Source: JAAYFT01 sp036562765
GTDB taxonomy: Bacteria > Bacillota > Clostridia > Tissierellales > Tissierellaceae
NCBI GenBank assembly: GCA_036562765.1
Contig: DATCJO010000025.1
Span: 60,075-124,074 of the forward strand
Length of the DNA: 64,000 bases
Direction: 5' to 3'
The position numbers and the translations under genes were made by a program. This document shows positions 53,379-62,804 of this stretch, one piece after another; position 1 is the first letter of the stretch, and every line of letters starts with the position of its first letter. The notes under the pieces are model-generated. The model saw only the letters and a program-made list of their open reading frames with translations, searched no databases and was not told the origin of the DNA.

Positions 53379-54515
53379 ATGAGCATAATTTTAAATGAAT
53401 TAAAAAAGATTTTTAATATTAAATCCATTATTTTACTGATATTGATAAATATTGTTATGTATTTTCTTTTTATTGAATTTTATATAACTAATTTTCCCAA
53501 TGGAAGGCCTGCATTAAATATTTATAATATGTTTGTTGAGATGAAAGAACTTTACGGGGAATATATGGATGAAAAGGAATTTGAGGACTTTAAGTTAAAA
53601 TATGAAGAAGCAGTTAAGGAAGCAAATGAGTATATTCAGTTAAGAGAAGATTTTAAAACTGCAGGAATAAATGATTATGAGGATTTTAAAAATATGGATT
53701 TGGAAGATGAAGAACAATACAGGCTTTATAGTGATGTGATTTTTGATAAGAAAATAGATATATTTTGGGAACTTCCTTGGAGGGAAGAGTATATTAAGTA
53801 TTATGAAGACAAAGAAAGGCTTATGCTGGCACAAGCTTCAAATTCAAAGCAAGAATTAAGGATTATGGAAATACTTAATAAAGGTTTAGAAACCTCTGTA
53901 TTCAATGATGTTATATTTTCGAATTATAATCATTTTATAAAAAATGTGACCATAACCATATTATTAAGCGTAATGTTCATCATAACTCCTACATATTTAA
54001 GGGATTATTTAGTTAAAGTAAATTACCTTCAATATACGTCAAAAACAGGAAGAAGGATATTTAAGAAGAAGATACTTATAAGTTTACTAGCTACTTTTAT
54101 ATTAGTGACAATACAGTTTTTATGTTTCTTTATTATATATTCTACAAATAATACATCAATGTTTTTTAATTCAAACATAAATTCAATTTATAATATTATT
54201 ATTTCTTGGTATGACTTAACATTTATTCAATATATAATTCTTACAGTAATAGGAGTTTACTTGTTAGCTTTTGTGTTTACATTAATATCATTGCTGGTTT
54301 CCAGCATAGGGAAAAACTATATAACAGTTATAGGCATTCAGCTTCCTATAGCTTTAGTGTCTTTTACAATACTGTTGAAATATTTGATTCATTATATGAC
54401 AAACATTAGCTATCCAAAGTATTTCTGGGCATTGTCGTATATGGCATTAATCATGATAAGTAGTATATTTATGATGATTAGGTGGAAAAAAGAGGAAAAA
54501 GCTGATATTTTATAA
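53379..54515 (+). CDS. ABC-2 type exporter permease, second subunit
   Basis: The 378-residue protein has the same plan as its neighbour: helix 1 (about 15-32), a charged extracytoplasmic stretch of about 150 residues (EYMDEKEFEDFKLKYEEAV), and five helices after about 190. It ends in a cytoplasmic RWKKEEKAD tail. GGAAGGTG precedes the ATG. The last gene of the ECF-exporter operon, followed by a terminator. Confidence 0.85.
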   Translation: MSIILNELKKIFNIKSIILLILINIVMYFLFIEFYITNFPNGRPALNIYNMFVEMKELYGEYMDEKEFEDFKLKYEEAVKEANEYIQLREDFKTAGINDYEDFKNMDLEDEEQYRLYSDVIFDKKIDIFWELPWREEYIKYYEDKERLMLAQASNSKQELRIMEILNKGLETSVFNDVIFSNYNHFIKNVTITILLSVMFIITPTYLRDYLVKVNYLQYTSKTGRRIFKKKILISLLATFILVTIQFLCFFIIYSTNNTSMFFNSNINSIYNIIISWYDLTFIQYIILTVIGVYLLAFVFTLISLLVSSIGKNYITVIGIQLPIALVSFTILLKYLIHYMTNISYPKYFWALSYMALIMISSIFMMIRWKKEEKADIL

Positions 54516-54551
54516 TAGAATATATAAAGAAAATAAATTATAGTAATGCTT

Positions 54552-54580
54552 AACACATAGGTTTTCCTATGTGTTTTTTA
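54552..54580 (+). terminator. Terminator of the ECF-exporter operon
   Basis: Ten-bp stem (54552-54561 with 54566-54575), loop TTTT, then T run. Confidence 0.9.
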
Positions 54581-54589
54581 TTGGTATTA

Positions 54590-54618
54590 TTGACATTAAT
54601 GAAGATATTGCATATAAT
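54590..54618 (+). promoter_or_regulatory. Consensus promoter of the metal ATPase gene
   Basis: Perfect TTGACA (54590-54595), 17-base spacer and TATAAT (54613-54618). Such a strong promoter usually needs a repressor; the operator follows directly. Confidence 0.9.
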
Positions 54619-54627
54619 AAAATTAAC

Positions 54628-54647
54628 ATATGAACAATTATTCATAT
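54628..54647 (+). promoter_or_regulatory. ArsR/SmtB-type metal-repressor operator
   Basis: ATATGAA, a 6-base spacer, TTCATAT: a 7-bp perfect inverted repeat that overlaps the first transcribed bases. The core resembles operators of the CadC/CzrA class. No arsR-type gene is in the window, so the repressor must be encoded elsewhere. Confidence 0.65.
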
Positions 54648-54670
54648 ATTATTAAATGGGGGACAAAAAA

Positions 54671-56782
54671 ATGAAGGAAATAGTACTTGAATTAAATGGT
54701 CTTGACTGTGCTCACTGTGCAGCCAAAATTGAAAAATTAACTAATGAACTACAGGGAGTAGATAATGCTACTTTAGATTTTGTAAACAAAAAACTTAAAG
54801 TTAATGTAAAAGATGAAGATAAGGCAAGTGACATAACAGATGAAATCAAGGGAATAGTAAAGAGATTAGAACCTCATGTTGAAGTTAAAGTTAAAGATGA
54901 AGATAAAAGGCATTCACATCATGAGCACAATCATGACAAAGATGGAACAGAAAAAACTGAAATTATAAAACTTATTATTGGCGGGATACTGTTTGTGCTT
55001 CCGATTGTATTAAAACTTGAAGGCATACTAAGGTTGCTAGTTTTTGGACTTTCATATTTGATAGTTGGGTATGAAGTAATCTTAAATGCCATAAGAAATG
55101 TGTTTAGAGGGGATCCATTTGATGAAAACTTCTTAATGACAGTAGCTTCAATTGGGGCATTTATAATAGGGGAATATCCTGAAGGCGCAGCTGTAATGAT
55201 TTTCTATCAATTAGGCGAGTTACTCCAAGGAATGGCAGTTAACTATTCAAGGAAGTCTATATCTTCTTTAATAAATATTAGACCTGATTCAGCTAATTTA
55301 GTAAAAGATAATGAGATAATTTTAGTAGATCCAAAGGATGTAAATGTTGGAGACATTATTGTAGTAAAACCTGGAGAAAAGGTGCCATTAGACGGTGTTG
55401 TAATTGAAGGGGAGTCTTCCTTAGATACCTCCAATATTACTGGTGAATCAGTGCCTAGGGATGTAAAAACTGGAGATTTAGTTTTTTCTGGAGTAGTTAA
55501 TATTCATGGATTACTAAAAATTGAAGTAAAGAAAAGATATGATGAATCAACTGTAGCTAAAATATTAGATTTGGTTGAAAATGCTTCAAGCAAAAAAGCG
55601 CCTACTGAAAACTTCATTACAAAGTTTGCAAGATTCTATACCCCAGTCGTAGTATTTATTGCACTTGGTTTGTTTTTAATTCCGCCTTTGTTCTTTGGAG
55701 GGAGCTTTAAGGAATGGGGATATAGGGCTTGCGTATTTTTAGTTGTATCTTGTCCTTGCGCTTTAGTCATTTCAATTCCTTTAGGGTTCTTTGGGGGGAT
55801 AGGTGGAGCTTCAAGGGCAGGTATACTTGTAAAAGGCGGAAATTACCTTGAAGCTTTGACAGATGTAGATACCATAGTTTTTGATAAAACTGGTACTGTT
55901 ACTAAGGGAATTTTTAAAGTAACTGATGTTTTAAGCTACGGTAATTATTCAAAGGAAGAAATATTAGAAATTGGTGCCTATGGGGAAAGCTTCTCTAACC
56001 ACCCAATAGGAAAATCCATTGTAGATGCTTATGGGAAGGAAATAAAAAAGGAATACATTAAGTCATATAAGGAAATTCCAGGCAAAGGCATTGAAGTAAA
56101 TATTGAGGATGTAGATTATGTCCTAGGAAATAAATCCTTATTTGATGAAAAGAATATTCCCGTTAATGAAATAGAATCAATAGGAACTGTAATCTATGTT
56201 GGAGAAAAAGAAAAACATATAGGTACTATTGTTGTTTCAGATGAATTGAAGGATAACATCATAGAGGATATAAATAAATTAAAGGCCATTGGAATTAAGA
56301 GACTGATTATGCTTTCAGGGGATAATGAAAGTACTGCTAAAAAGGTTGGTAAATTGCTAAACTTGGATGAAGTTTATGGCAATCTTCTACCACAAAATAA
56401 AGTGGCTAAACTTGAAGAAATAATGGCAGAAAGCAAAGGAAAGGTTATATTTGTTGGCGATGGTGTTAATGATGCTCCTGTTCTGACTAGATCTGATATA
56501 GGCATTGCCATGGGTGGATTAGGTTCTGATGCAGCCATAGAAGCTTCAGATATAGTTATTATGACTGATGAAATAGGTAAGATTGCAACAGGTATAAAGA
56601 TAGGCAGAAATACAAAAAGAATTGTTTTACAAAATATTATATTGGCATTAGGATTTAAGTTAATAGTATTAGTCTTAGGTGCCTTTGGCATTGCAACAAT
56701 GTGGGAAGCAGTATTTGCTGATGTGGGGGTAGCTTTAATTGCCATATTGAATTCCATTAGAGCGTTAAAAGTAGAGGATTAA
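54671..56782 (+). CDS. cadA: Heavy metal-translocating P-type ATPase (Cd/Zn/Pb type)
   Basis: The 703-residue exporter has an N-terminal metal-binding domain with C13 and C16 (GLDCAHCA), a histidine-rich linker (HSHHEHNHD, about 81-89), the CPC ion motif (C361-C363), DKTGT with phosphorylated D405, and GDGVNDAPVL in the ATP site. CPC plus this order fits zinc, cadmium or lead rather than copper. I use the ATG of MKEIVLEL, 9 bases after GGGGG; the in-frame ATG 15 bases upstream overlaps the ribosome site. Regulation is probably metal relief of the operator at 54628. Confidence 0.92.
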   Translation: MKEIVLELNGLDCAHCAAKIEKLTNELQGVDNATLDFVNKKLKVNVKDEDKASDITDEIKGIVKRLEPHVEVKVKDEDKRHSHHEHNHDKDGTEKTEIIKLIIGGILFVLPIVLKLEGILRLLVFGLSYLIVGYEVILNAIRNVFRGDPFDENFLMTVASIGAFIIGEYPEGAAVMIFYQLGELLQGMAVNYSRKSISSLINIRPDSANLVKDNEIILVDPKDVNVGDIIVVKPGEKVPLDGVVIEGESSLDTSNITGESVPRDVKTGDLVFSGVVNIHGLLKIEVKKRYDESTVAKILDLVENASSKKAPTENFITKFARFYTPVVVFIALGLFLIPPLFFGGSFKEWGYRACVFLVVSCPCALVISIPLGFFGGIGGASRAGILVKGGNYLEALTDVDTIVFDKTGTVTKGIFKVTDVLSYGNYSKEEILEIGAYGESFSNHPIGKSIVDAYGKEIKKEYIKSYKEIPGKGIEVNIEDVDYVLGNKSLFDEKNIPVNEIESIGTVIYVGEKEKHIGTIVVSDELKDNIIEDINKLKAIGIKRLIMLSGDNESTAKKVGKLLNLDEVYGNLLPQNKVAKLEEIMAESKGKVIFVGDGVNDAPVLTRSDIGIAMGGLGSDAAIEASDIVIMTDEIGKIATGIKIGRNTKRIVLQNIILALGFKLIVLVLGAFGIATMWEAVFADVGVALIAILNSIRALKVED

Positions 56783-56798
56783 TTCCTCTGCTTTTTTT
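56771..56798 (+). terminator. Terminator of the metal ATPase gene
   Basis: Eight-bp stem (56771-56778 with 56784-56791, one G-T pair) spanning the stop codon, then a run of seven T. Confidence 0.85.
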
Positions 56799-56847
56799 CT
56801 TTAAAATGTGGTAGACTATTAATAGTAAGTCTTTTGAGGTGTCAGAA

Positions 56848-57810
56848 ATGAAAAGAGGTTTAAGTCTAAGCGACAGAAGGCATAATTATATTCTATTGGC
56901 AGAAGAAGCGTATATTAATGATAACAAGGAGAAAGCTGTAGAGTTTTACAATAAGGCTTTACAATTTGGAGGAAATATTGTAGAAGATATAGCAATATTA
57001 TATAATATGGCCCAAATATACGATGAAATGGATATGCCACAAGATGCCATAAAAATTTATGAGAGGATAATAGATATTAATCCCAAGGAAGCTGGGGCAT
57101 ACTATGGAATAGCCATAATGGAAGAAAGGCTTAATAATAAAGAAAAGGCATTAGAATACTACCATAAGGCAATTGAAATTGACCCAAACTATGACAGGGC
57201 TTACTATTTTGCAGCGAACCTTTACGATGAAATGGGAGATAGGGACAAAGCGTTAGAGTATTATAAAAAAGTTGTGGAATTAGCGCCAAATGATTATATA
57301 GCTTATAATAATATTGGTTCATTGTATGAAGAACGCGGAGATTTGAAAAATGCCCTAAAATATTTAAACAAGTCACTAGAAATAGAAAAGAACTATTATA
57401 AGACTTTGTTTAACTTAGGGGTTGTATATTATGGTTTAGGTGACAGACAAAAAGCACTGGAATTCTATTTTAAATCAAAAGAGTTAAATCCATATCATGA
57501 AAGCACATATTTAAACATATCAGCAATTTTTATTGAAGAGAAGAAATATTTGGATGCAATCAATTTATTAACAGAAGGGATAAAATATAATCCTACTGCC
57601 CATGACTTGTATTATAACAGGGCCTGCTGTTACTCAATTTTAGGGGAAAAGGAAAAAGCTATAAAGGATTTAAATCAAGCTTTGATTTTATTTCCTAGTA
57701 TAATAAAATATATAAAGGCAGATAAGGATTTTTATAATTTATATGACCAAAAGGAATTCATTGATATGATAAATGATTATGAGAATAAAATTAATAGAAA
57801 GGGAGATTAA
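56848..57810 (+). CDS. Tetratricopeptide repeat protein
   Basis: About 320 residues made of seven or eight TPR units (for example IAILYNMAQIYDEMDMPQDA, AYYFAANLYDEMGDRDKA, AYNNIGSLYEERGDLKNA). There is no signal peptide or membrane helix, so it is cytoplasmic and probably a protein-protein scaffold. I use the ATG of MKRGLSL, 7 bases after GAGGTG. Its stop is followed directly by map. Confidence 0.85.
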   Translation: MKRGLSLSDRRHNYILLAEEAYINDNKEKAVEFYNKALQFGGNIVEDIAILYNMAQIYDEMDMPQDAIKIYERIIDINPKEAGAYYGIAIMEERLNNKEKALEYYHKAIEIDPNYDRAYYFAANLYDEMGDRDKALEYYKKVVELAPNDYIAYNNIGSLYEERGDLKNALKYLNKSLEIEKNYYKTLFNLGVVYYGLGDRQKALEFYFKSKELNPYHESTYLNISAIFIEEKKYLDAINLLTEGIKYNPTAHDLYYNRACCYSILGEKEKAIKDLNQALILFPSIIKYIKADKDFYNLYDQKEFIDMINDYENKINRKGD

Positions 57811-58569
57811 ATGATAGTAATAAAGAGTCCACAAGAAATAGAATACATGAAAAAAGCAGGAGAATTACTAGCAGAAGTCCATAAGGAAATTGCTAAAATG
57901 ATTAAGCCTGGAATAACTACCATGGAAATAGATAAGTTTGTAGAGGAATATCTATTAGCAAGGGGAGCTTATCCAGAGCAAAAGGGTTATCATGGCTATC
58001 CATATGCAATATGCGCTTCTATAAATGATGAAATCTGCCATGGATTTCCCAGAAATGAGCCTCTTAAGGATGGAGATATAGTTACCATAGATATGGTAGT
58101 TAACCTAAATGGGTGGCTAGCAGATTCTGCTTGGACTTATGCTGTAGGGAATATTTCCGATAAGGCGAGAAAACTTTTAGATGTTACTAAAAATGCCTTG
58201 TATATAGGCATTGAGAAAGCAGTTGTTGGAAATAGATTAGGAGATATTGGCTATGCTATTCAAAGCTATGTAGAAGCTGAAGGGTTTTCAGTAGTAAGGG
58301 ATTTTGTAGGTCATGGTATTGGAAGACAAATGCATGAGGACCCTCAAGTACTTCATTACGGTGTTCAAGGCAGAGGAATAAGGCTCATGGAGGGCATGGT
58401 AATAACAATTGAGCCTATGATAAATGAAGGGACATATAAGTTGAAAATTGACGACAATGGTTGGACTGCAAGGACACTAGATGGAAAATTATCAGCTCAG
58501 TATGAACATACAATTGCAATTACTAAGGATGGCCCAATTATCATAACAGACCAAGGAGAACAAATTTAA
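57811..58569 (+). CDS. map: Methionine aminopeptidase
   Basis: The 252-residue enzyme removes the initiator methionine. Metal ligands D94, D105, H168, E201 and E232 are all in place (VTIDMVV, LADSAW, VGHGIG, TIEPMI, YEHTIAI). It begins at the base after the TPR stop, with GGGAG inside the TPR end as ribosome site. No ribosomal genes surround it, so it may be a second copy. Confidence 0.95.
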   Translation: MIVIKSPQEIEYMKKAGELLAEVHKEIAKMIKPGITTMEIDKFVEEYLLARGAYPEQKGYHGYPYAICASINDEICHGFPRNEPLKDGDIVTIDMVVNLNGWLADSAWTYAVGNISDKARKLLDVTKNALYIGIEKAVVGNRLGDIGYAIQSYVEAEGFSVVRDFVGHGIGRQMHEDPQVLHYGVQGRGIRLMEGMVITIEPMINEGTYKLKIDDNGWTARTLDGKLSAQYEHTIAITKDGPIIITDQGEQI

Positions 58570-58581
58570 TTTAATGGTGGT

Positions 58582-59223
58582 ATGATGATAAAAGTTTTGA
58601 TAGTTGATGACCAAAGTTTAATAAGGGAAGGGCTAAGCATGATGCTTAGTTTATATGATGAAATTTTCTTAGTAGGGGAAGCTTCCAATGGTAAAGAAGC
58701 TTTAGATATATTAGGGAAAAGTGAAGTAGACTTGGTTCTTATGGATATTCGTATGCCCGTCATAGATGGAGTAGAGGCTACTAAGATTATAAAAGAAAAA
58801 TATCCCCATGTTAAAGTCCTTATTTTAACTACTTTTAAAGAAGATGAATATATTTTTGAAGGGCTAATAAATGGAGCTGATGGTTATTTATTAAAAGACA
58901 TATCCTCTGAGGAATTGGTAAGGGCAATAGAGACGGTATATAAGGGTAATGTATTGTTGCAGCCAGAAGTGGCTAAGAAAATTATGGGCGCATTAAACGA
59001 TAAAAAGGCACAAAAAGATAATAAAAAAGATTTGTTAAAGGAATTGACAAAGCGGGAATATGAAATTGCCATACTAATAGGTGAAGGAAAATCAAATAAG
59101 GAAATCAGCGAAATCCTATGTATAACTGAAGGTACTGTAAAAAATCATATAACTAATATATTAGATAAGTTAAATTTAAAAGATAGGACTCAGTTAGCAT
59201 TGTATATATCAAAGGAATTTTGA
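58582..59223 (+). CDS. NarL/LuxR-family response regulator
   Basis: The 213-residue protein has a receiver domain (VDD at 8-10, phosphoacceptor D55 in LVLMDIRMP) and a C-terminal LuxR-type HTH (KREYEIAILIGEGKSNKEI, TEGTVKNHITNILDKL). It is probably partner of the histidine kinase at 60567, with an MFS gene between them. Its ribosome site TGGTGG is 12 bases after map. Target genes are unknown. Confidence 0.92.
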   Translation: MMIKVLIVDDQSLIREGLSMMLSLYDEIFLVGEASNGKEALDILGKSEVDLVLMDIRMPVIDGVEATKIIKEKYPHVKVLILTTFKEDEYIFEGLINGADGYLLKDISSEELVRAIETVYKGNVLLQPEVAKKIMGALNDKKAQKDNKKDLLKELTKREYEIAILIGEGKSNKEISEILCITEGTVKNHITNILDKLNLKDRTQLALYISKEF

Positions 59224-59238
59224 TTATAGTATGATATT

Positions 59239-59286
59239 TCCAAGTAGATAGTCTAATTTAATTAGATTATCTACTTGGATTTTTTT
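59239..59286 (+). terminator. Terminator after the response regulator
   Basis: About an 18-bp stem (59239-59256 with 59262-59279), loop TTTAA, T run. Confidence 0.92.
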
Positions 59287-59392
59287 ATGCATAAATCATA
59301 TAAAAACATGACCCTGATTATGACCAAAGATACATGTTAAATGTAAGAAAAGATAGTAAACTGGTATTAAAGATATGTAAGGAGGTAAGCCA

Positions 59393-60574
59393 GTGAAAGA
59401 ATTAAAACGAACTGTATATTTTATATCATTTCCACTGTCATTTGTAGGTTTCATATTCCCAATTTATGCTTCACATATAGGGGCTAGCACCATTCAAATA
59501 GGGTATCTTTTTTCCATATTTTCAATAATAGGAATTATAATGAGGCCTATGGTTGGAAATTTAGTTGATAAAAAAGGTAGGAAAATAGGAATTATAATAG
59601 GTACAGTACTTTATGCACTAACTAATATCTTCTATGTATTGGCGAAAGATTTCAAGCTATTATTAGCTGGAAGGTTAGTGCAGTCTTTAGGTGCAGCAAT
59701 ATTATGGATTAGCGTAGATACTTTTGTTTCTGATATTAGCGATAAAACAAATAGAGGAAAAAGCTTTGGCATACTAAATGAAACCATGGCTAAAGGTCAA
59801 TGGATAGGAAGTATCATAGGATTTACAATTCTATTTTATGGAATTTCTAAAGAACCTTTTAAATTGGCATTTATGATATTTTTATTTACAAGTTTACTTG
59901 CTGTTTTCTATGCAATTAAAGAGCTTCCGGAAACTGTTAATTTTAAGAAAGAATATGAAAAAGGAAGTATTAAAGATAAAAAGCATTTAAAATATTTCCT
60001 CATCATAATAGGATGTATATCATTTATAAGCAATCTGACTGCACCAATTTATCTTTTATATTTGCAAGAAAATATTACTAAAGACCTAGGTTTAATCTGC
60101 TTATTATTTATTCCAGCTGCTATATTGGAGTTATTCTTGCCAAGGCGATTTGGAAGCTTTTCTGATAAAGTTGGTAGAGAAAAGGTAGTTATAATAGGAA
60201 TGTTTATAAATGCCATGCTTCAAATATTTATACCATTTAATAAAGGATATTATAGCTTTATGGCCCTTTATACCTTGATTTCTCTTGCTGGGATATTTTA
60301 TTCTCCTAGTTTTAATTCATTAATTATAGATTTTGTAGGTGAAGATAAAAGGGGTAGATCCTATGGTTTATATAGTTTCACCAATGGAATAGGGTCTGCT
60401 TTAGGCCCTATAGTAGGTTCTTATATATATGAAAATTTAGGTAAAGATATCGTATTTTATATAAAGGGAATTCTTTTAGTTGTAATGACATTGTTAGTTT
60501 GCTATTCTTATATTAAGTATAATAAACAAAATAAGGATATTATGATTTTAAAACGAGGTAGTAAGTATGAATAA
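59393..60574 (+). CDS. Major facilitator superfamily transporter
   Basis: The 393-residue protein has about 12 membrane helices with the MFS loop motif GNLVDKKGRKIG after helix 2 and a second copy, FGSFSDKVGREKVV, in the second half. It starts at GTG with AAGGAGGT upstream. It overlaps the kinase start by 8 bases, so it belongs to the two-component group. Such groups often export drugs; the substrate is unknown. Confidence 0.9.
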   Translation: MKELKRTVYFISFPLSFVGFIFPIYASHIGASTIQIGYLFSIFSIIGIIMRPMVGNLVDKKGRKIGIIIGTVLYALTNIFYVLAKDFKLLLAGRLVQSLGAAILWISVDTFVSDISDKTNRGKSFGILNETMAKGQWIGSIIGFTILFYGISKEPFKLAFMIFLFTSLLAVFYAIKELPETVNFKKEYEKGSIKDKKHLKYFLIIIGCISFISNLTAPIYLLYLQENITKDLGLICLLFIPAAILELFLPRRFGSFSDKVGREKVVIIGMFINAMLQIFIPFNKGYYSFMALYTLISLAGIFYSPSFNSLIIDFVGEDKRGRSYGLYSFTNGIGSALGPIVGSYIYENLGKDIVFYIKGILLVVMTLLVCYSYIKYNKQNKDIMILKRGSKYE

Positions 60575-61724
60575 AATCTATAAGTATATAAATTTCTTGC
60601 ACAGAGCCCTGCAAATTATTATCGGAATAGATATTATTTATAGGTGTAAAAGCATTTCTGATTTGTTAATATATTTTGGATTATATTTAGTAGTAATAAT
60701 AAACGATTATCTGAGAGTTAAATACTTTTATAAAAGCATAAAAAATTATTATTTATCTATTTTCTTAACGATGGTAATTAGTTCCATATTAACACTTACT
60801 ATACAAGGCTACATAGATATTTATTTTTATATGATTCTATATGAGCTAATACTTTATACAGACGGAAAAATCTCTCTATTTTTTGTATTATTACAAGTAT
60901 TAATTTTTCTGTTTATAAATGCTTATAAAATTGGAATTAGCCAAAGCTTAGTCACGCTTGAGTTTTGGAAAGAGTATATATTAGATGTTGCTATGGTTTT
61001 TATGTTTATAATCTTTTACTCTATAAGCCTATACAGTTATAAGATTCTAAGAAAAGAAAAACATAAAGTGGACAAGTTAAATAAAGAATTAGAATTGTCT
61101 TATAAGAAACTTAAAGAACAGTCAGAAAAAATCGAAGAACTTACTATAGCAAAAGAAAGAAATAGGGTTGCAAGGGAAATACATGATAACTTAGGCCACA
61201 GCTTAGTTGCATTAAACATGACCTTAGATGTGGCAGAGAAAACCATAGATAGGGATATGGAAAAAGCAAAGGAATTAATTCTCAAATCTCAGAAATTAGT
61301 TAAAGAAAGTATGGATAATCTAAGGAAGGCAGTATATGCTTTAAAAGAAGAGAAACATGAAAGGTTTACAAAATCCATTGAGGAAATGGCTGAAAATATA
61401 GAAAGCACAGGAAAAGTGAAAGTCATATTAAATATAAATGATAAATCTGAAAGCTTATCACCTGAATATAAAGAAATACTGTATTTTACTATAAAGGAAG
61501 CATTAACAAATAGCATTAAACATGGTAAAGCTGATGAAATAAGAATAGATTTAAGCTTAGAAGAAAATGTAAAGCTCATAATTAAAGATAATGGAATTGG
61601 GTGTAAAAATCTAGTCAAAGGGAATGGTATCTTAGGTCTTGAATCTAGAATAAAGGATTATAATGGAAAAATGTCTTTTATAACTAATGATGGATTTATG
61701 ATTGAACTGTCGTTGCCTTATTAA
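60567..61724 (+). CDS. Sensor histidine kinase (HisKA_3 type)
   Basis: The 385-residue kinase has about five membrane helices in residues 1-160, a coiled coil, the HisKA_3 phosphoacceptor H206 (VAREIHDNLGHSL), and a GHKL ATPase with N-box (IKEALTNSIKHGKA) and G boxes (IIKDNGIGC, GNGILGLESR). It should phosphorylate the NarL-type regulator at 58582. There is no large extracytoplasmic sensor domain, so the signal may come from the membrane or the transporter. Confidence 0.92.
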   Translation: MNKIYKYINFLHRALQIIIGIDIIYRCKSISDLLIYFGLYLVVIINDYLRVKYFYKSIKNYYLSIFLTMVISSILTLTIQGYIDIYFYMILYELILYTDGKISLFFVLLQVLIFLFINAYKIGISQSLVTLEFWKEYILDVAMVFMFIIFYSISLYSYKILRKEKHKVDKLNKELELSYKKLKEQSEKIEELTIAKERNRVAREIHDNLGHSLVALNMTLDVAEKTIDRDMEKAKELILKSQKLVKESMDNLRKAVYALKEEKHERFTKSIEEMAENIESTGKVKVILNINDKSESLSPEYKEILYFTIKEALTNSIKHGKADEIRIDLSLEENVKLIIKDNGIGCKNLVKGNGILGLESRIKDYNGKMSFITNDGFMIELSLPY

Positions 61725-61760
61725 AAAACTCACTTACGTAAAAATGTAAGTGAGTTTTTT
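61723..61760 (+). terminator. Terminator after the histidine kinase
   Basis: Fifteen-bp stem (61723-61737 with 61746-61760), loop GTAAAAAT, T run. Confidence 0.92.
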
Positions 61761-61761
61761 G

Positions 61762-61810
61762 TTGACTTAACCGCTTTATTATGATAAAATTCCCCTTGCG
61801 TCACAAGGGG
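61762..61810 (+). promoter_or_regulatory. Promoter of the COG4586-type exporter with a hairpin near the start
   Basis: TTGACT (61762-61767), 17-base spacer, TAAAAT (61785-61790) with TG one base upstream. CCCCTTG (61792-61798) and CAAGGGG (61804-61810) can form a 7-bp hairpin around the transcript start, directly beside the ribosome site GAGGAGGGG. Confidence 0.65.
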
Positions 61811-61823
61811 GAGGAGGGGTTAT

Positions 61824-62804
61824 ATGATTGTTACTGCTAAAGAACTTACAAAAAAATATAAGATACCAAGACGGAAGCCTGGAATAATAAATAGTTTAAA
61901 ATCCGTAATTCATAGGGAATATGATGATGTATTAGCTTTAAATAAGGTGTCATTTCAAATTGATGAGGGAGAATTAGTGGGATATATAGGTCCCAATGGA
62001 GCAGGTAAGTCTACTACCATAAAAATATTGTCTGGAATCCTTACACCTACCTCAGGAGAATGCAAGGTATTAGGTAAAATTCCATATAAAGATAGGATAA
62101 ATTACGTTAGAGATATTGGCGTAGTTTTTGGACAGAGGACACAACTCTGGTGGGATTTGCCTGTAGTAGATTCTTTTGAGCTATTAAAAGATATTTACAA
62201 AATTCCGTTAAAAACCTATTTAAAGAATAAAGATGAGCTTATTGAGTGGCTAGATTTAAAAACCTTTCTTAATACACCTGTCAGACAATTAAGCCTTGGT
62301 CAAAAAATGCGATGTGAATTGGCAGCATCACTTCTTCATTCACCAAAAATACTTTTCCTAGATGAACCCACAATAGGATTAGATGCAGTATCCAAGTTAG
62401 CGGTTAGGGAGTTTATAAAAAAGATCAATAAAGAAAGAGGAGTTACAGTAATATTAACTACCCATGATATGGATGACATTGAAACTCTATGCAATAGAGT
62501 TATTGTAATTGGGAAGGGAGAAATTGTTTTAGATGGTCCTTTAAAATCCCTAAGGGATGCTGTATCTAAAAAAAGAAGGTTAATTTTAGAAATAGAAGAA
62601 GGAGATAATGGGTTTGATATAAAAGGTGCTACTTTAGTAAACAAAGATAGAAATAGATTAACCATTGACTTTGATCCAGACATTATTACCCCAGCAGATT
62701 TGATATCTACTTTATCTACTACATATAAAATAAAAGATATTTTAATTGAAAATCCTCCCATTGAGGAAATAATCGCTAAACTTTATGGGAGGTTGAATAT
62801 ATGA
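61824..62804 (+). CDS. ABC transporter ATP-binding protein (COG4586 type)
   Basis: The 326-residue ATPase has Walker A GPNGAGKSTTIKILS, the family-typical VFGQRTQLWWDLP after it, signature LSLGQKMRCELAASL and Walker B ILFLDEPTIGLD. This pattern belongs to the uncharacterised exporter family with two six-span permeases, COG4587 and COG3694. The next gene starts by ATGA overlap. Substrate unknown. Confidence 0.92.
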   Translation: MIVTAKELTKKYKIPRRKPGIINSLKSVIHREYDDVLALNKVSFQIDEGELVGYIGPNGAGKSTTIKILSGILTPTSGECKVLGKIPYKDRINYVRDIGVVFGQRTQLWWDLPVVDSFELLKDIYKIPLKTYLKNKDELIEWLDLKTFLNTPVRQLSLGQKMRCELAASLLHSPKILFLDEPTIGLDAVSKLAVREFIKKINKERGVTVILTTHDMDDIETLCNRVIVIGKGEIVLDGPLKSLRDAVSKKRRLILEIEEGDNGFDIKGATLVNKDRNRLTIDFDPDIITPADLISTLSTTYKIKDILIENPPIEEIIAKLYGRLNI

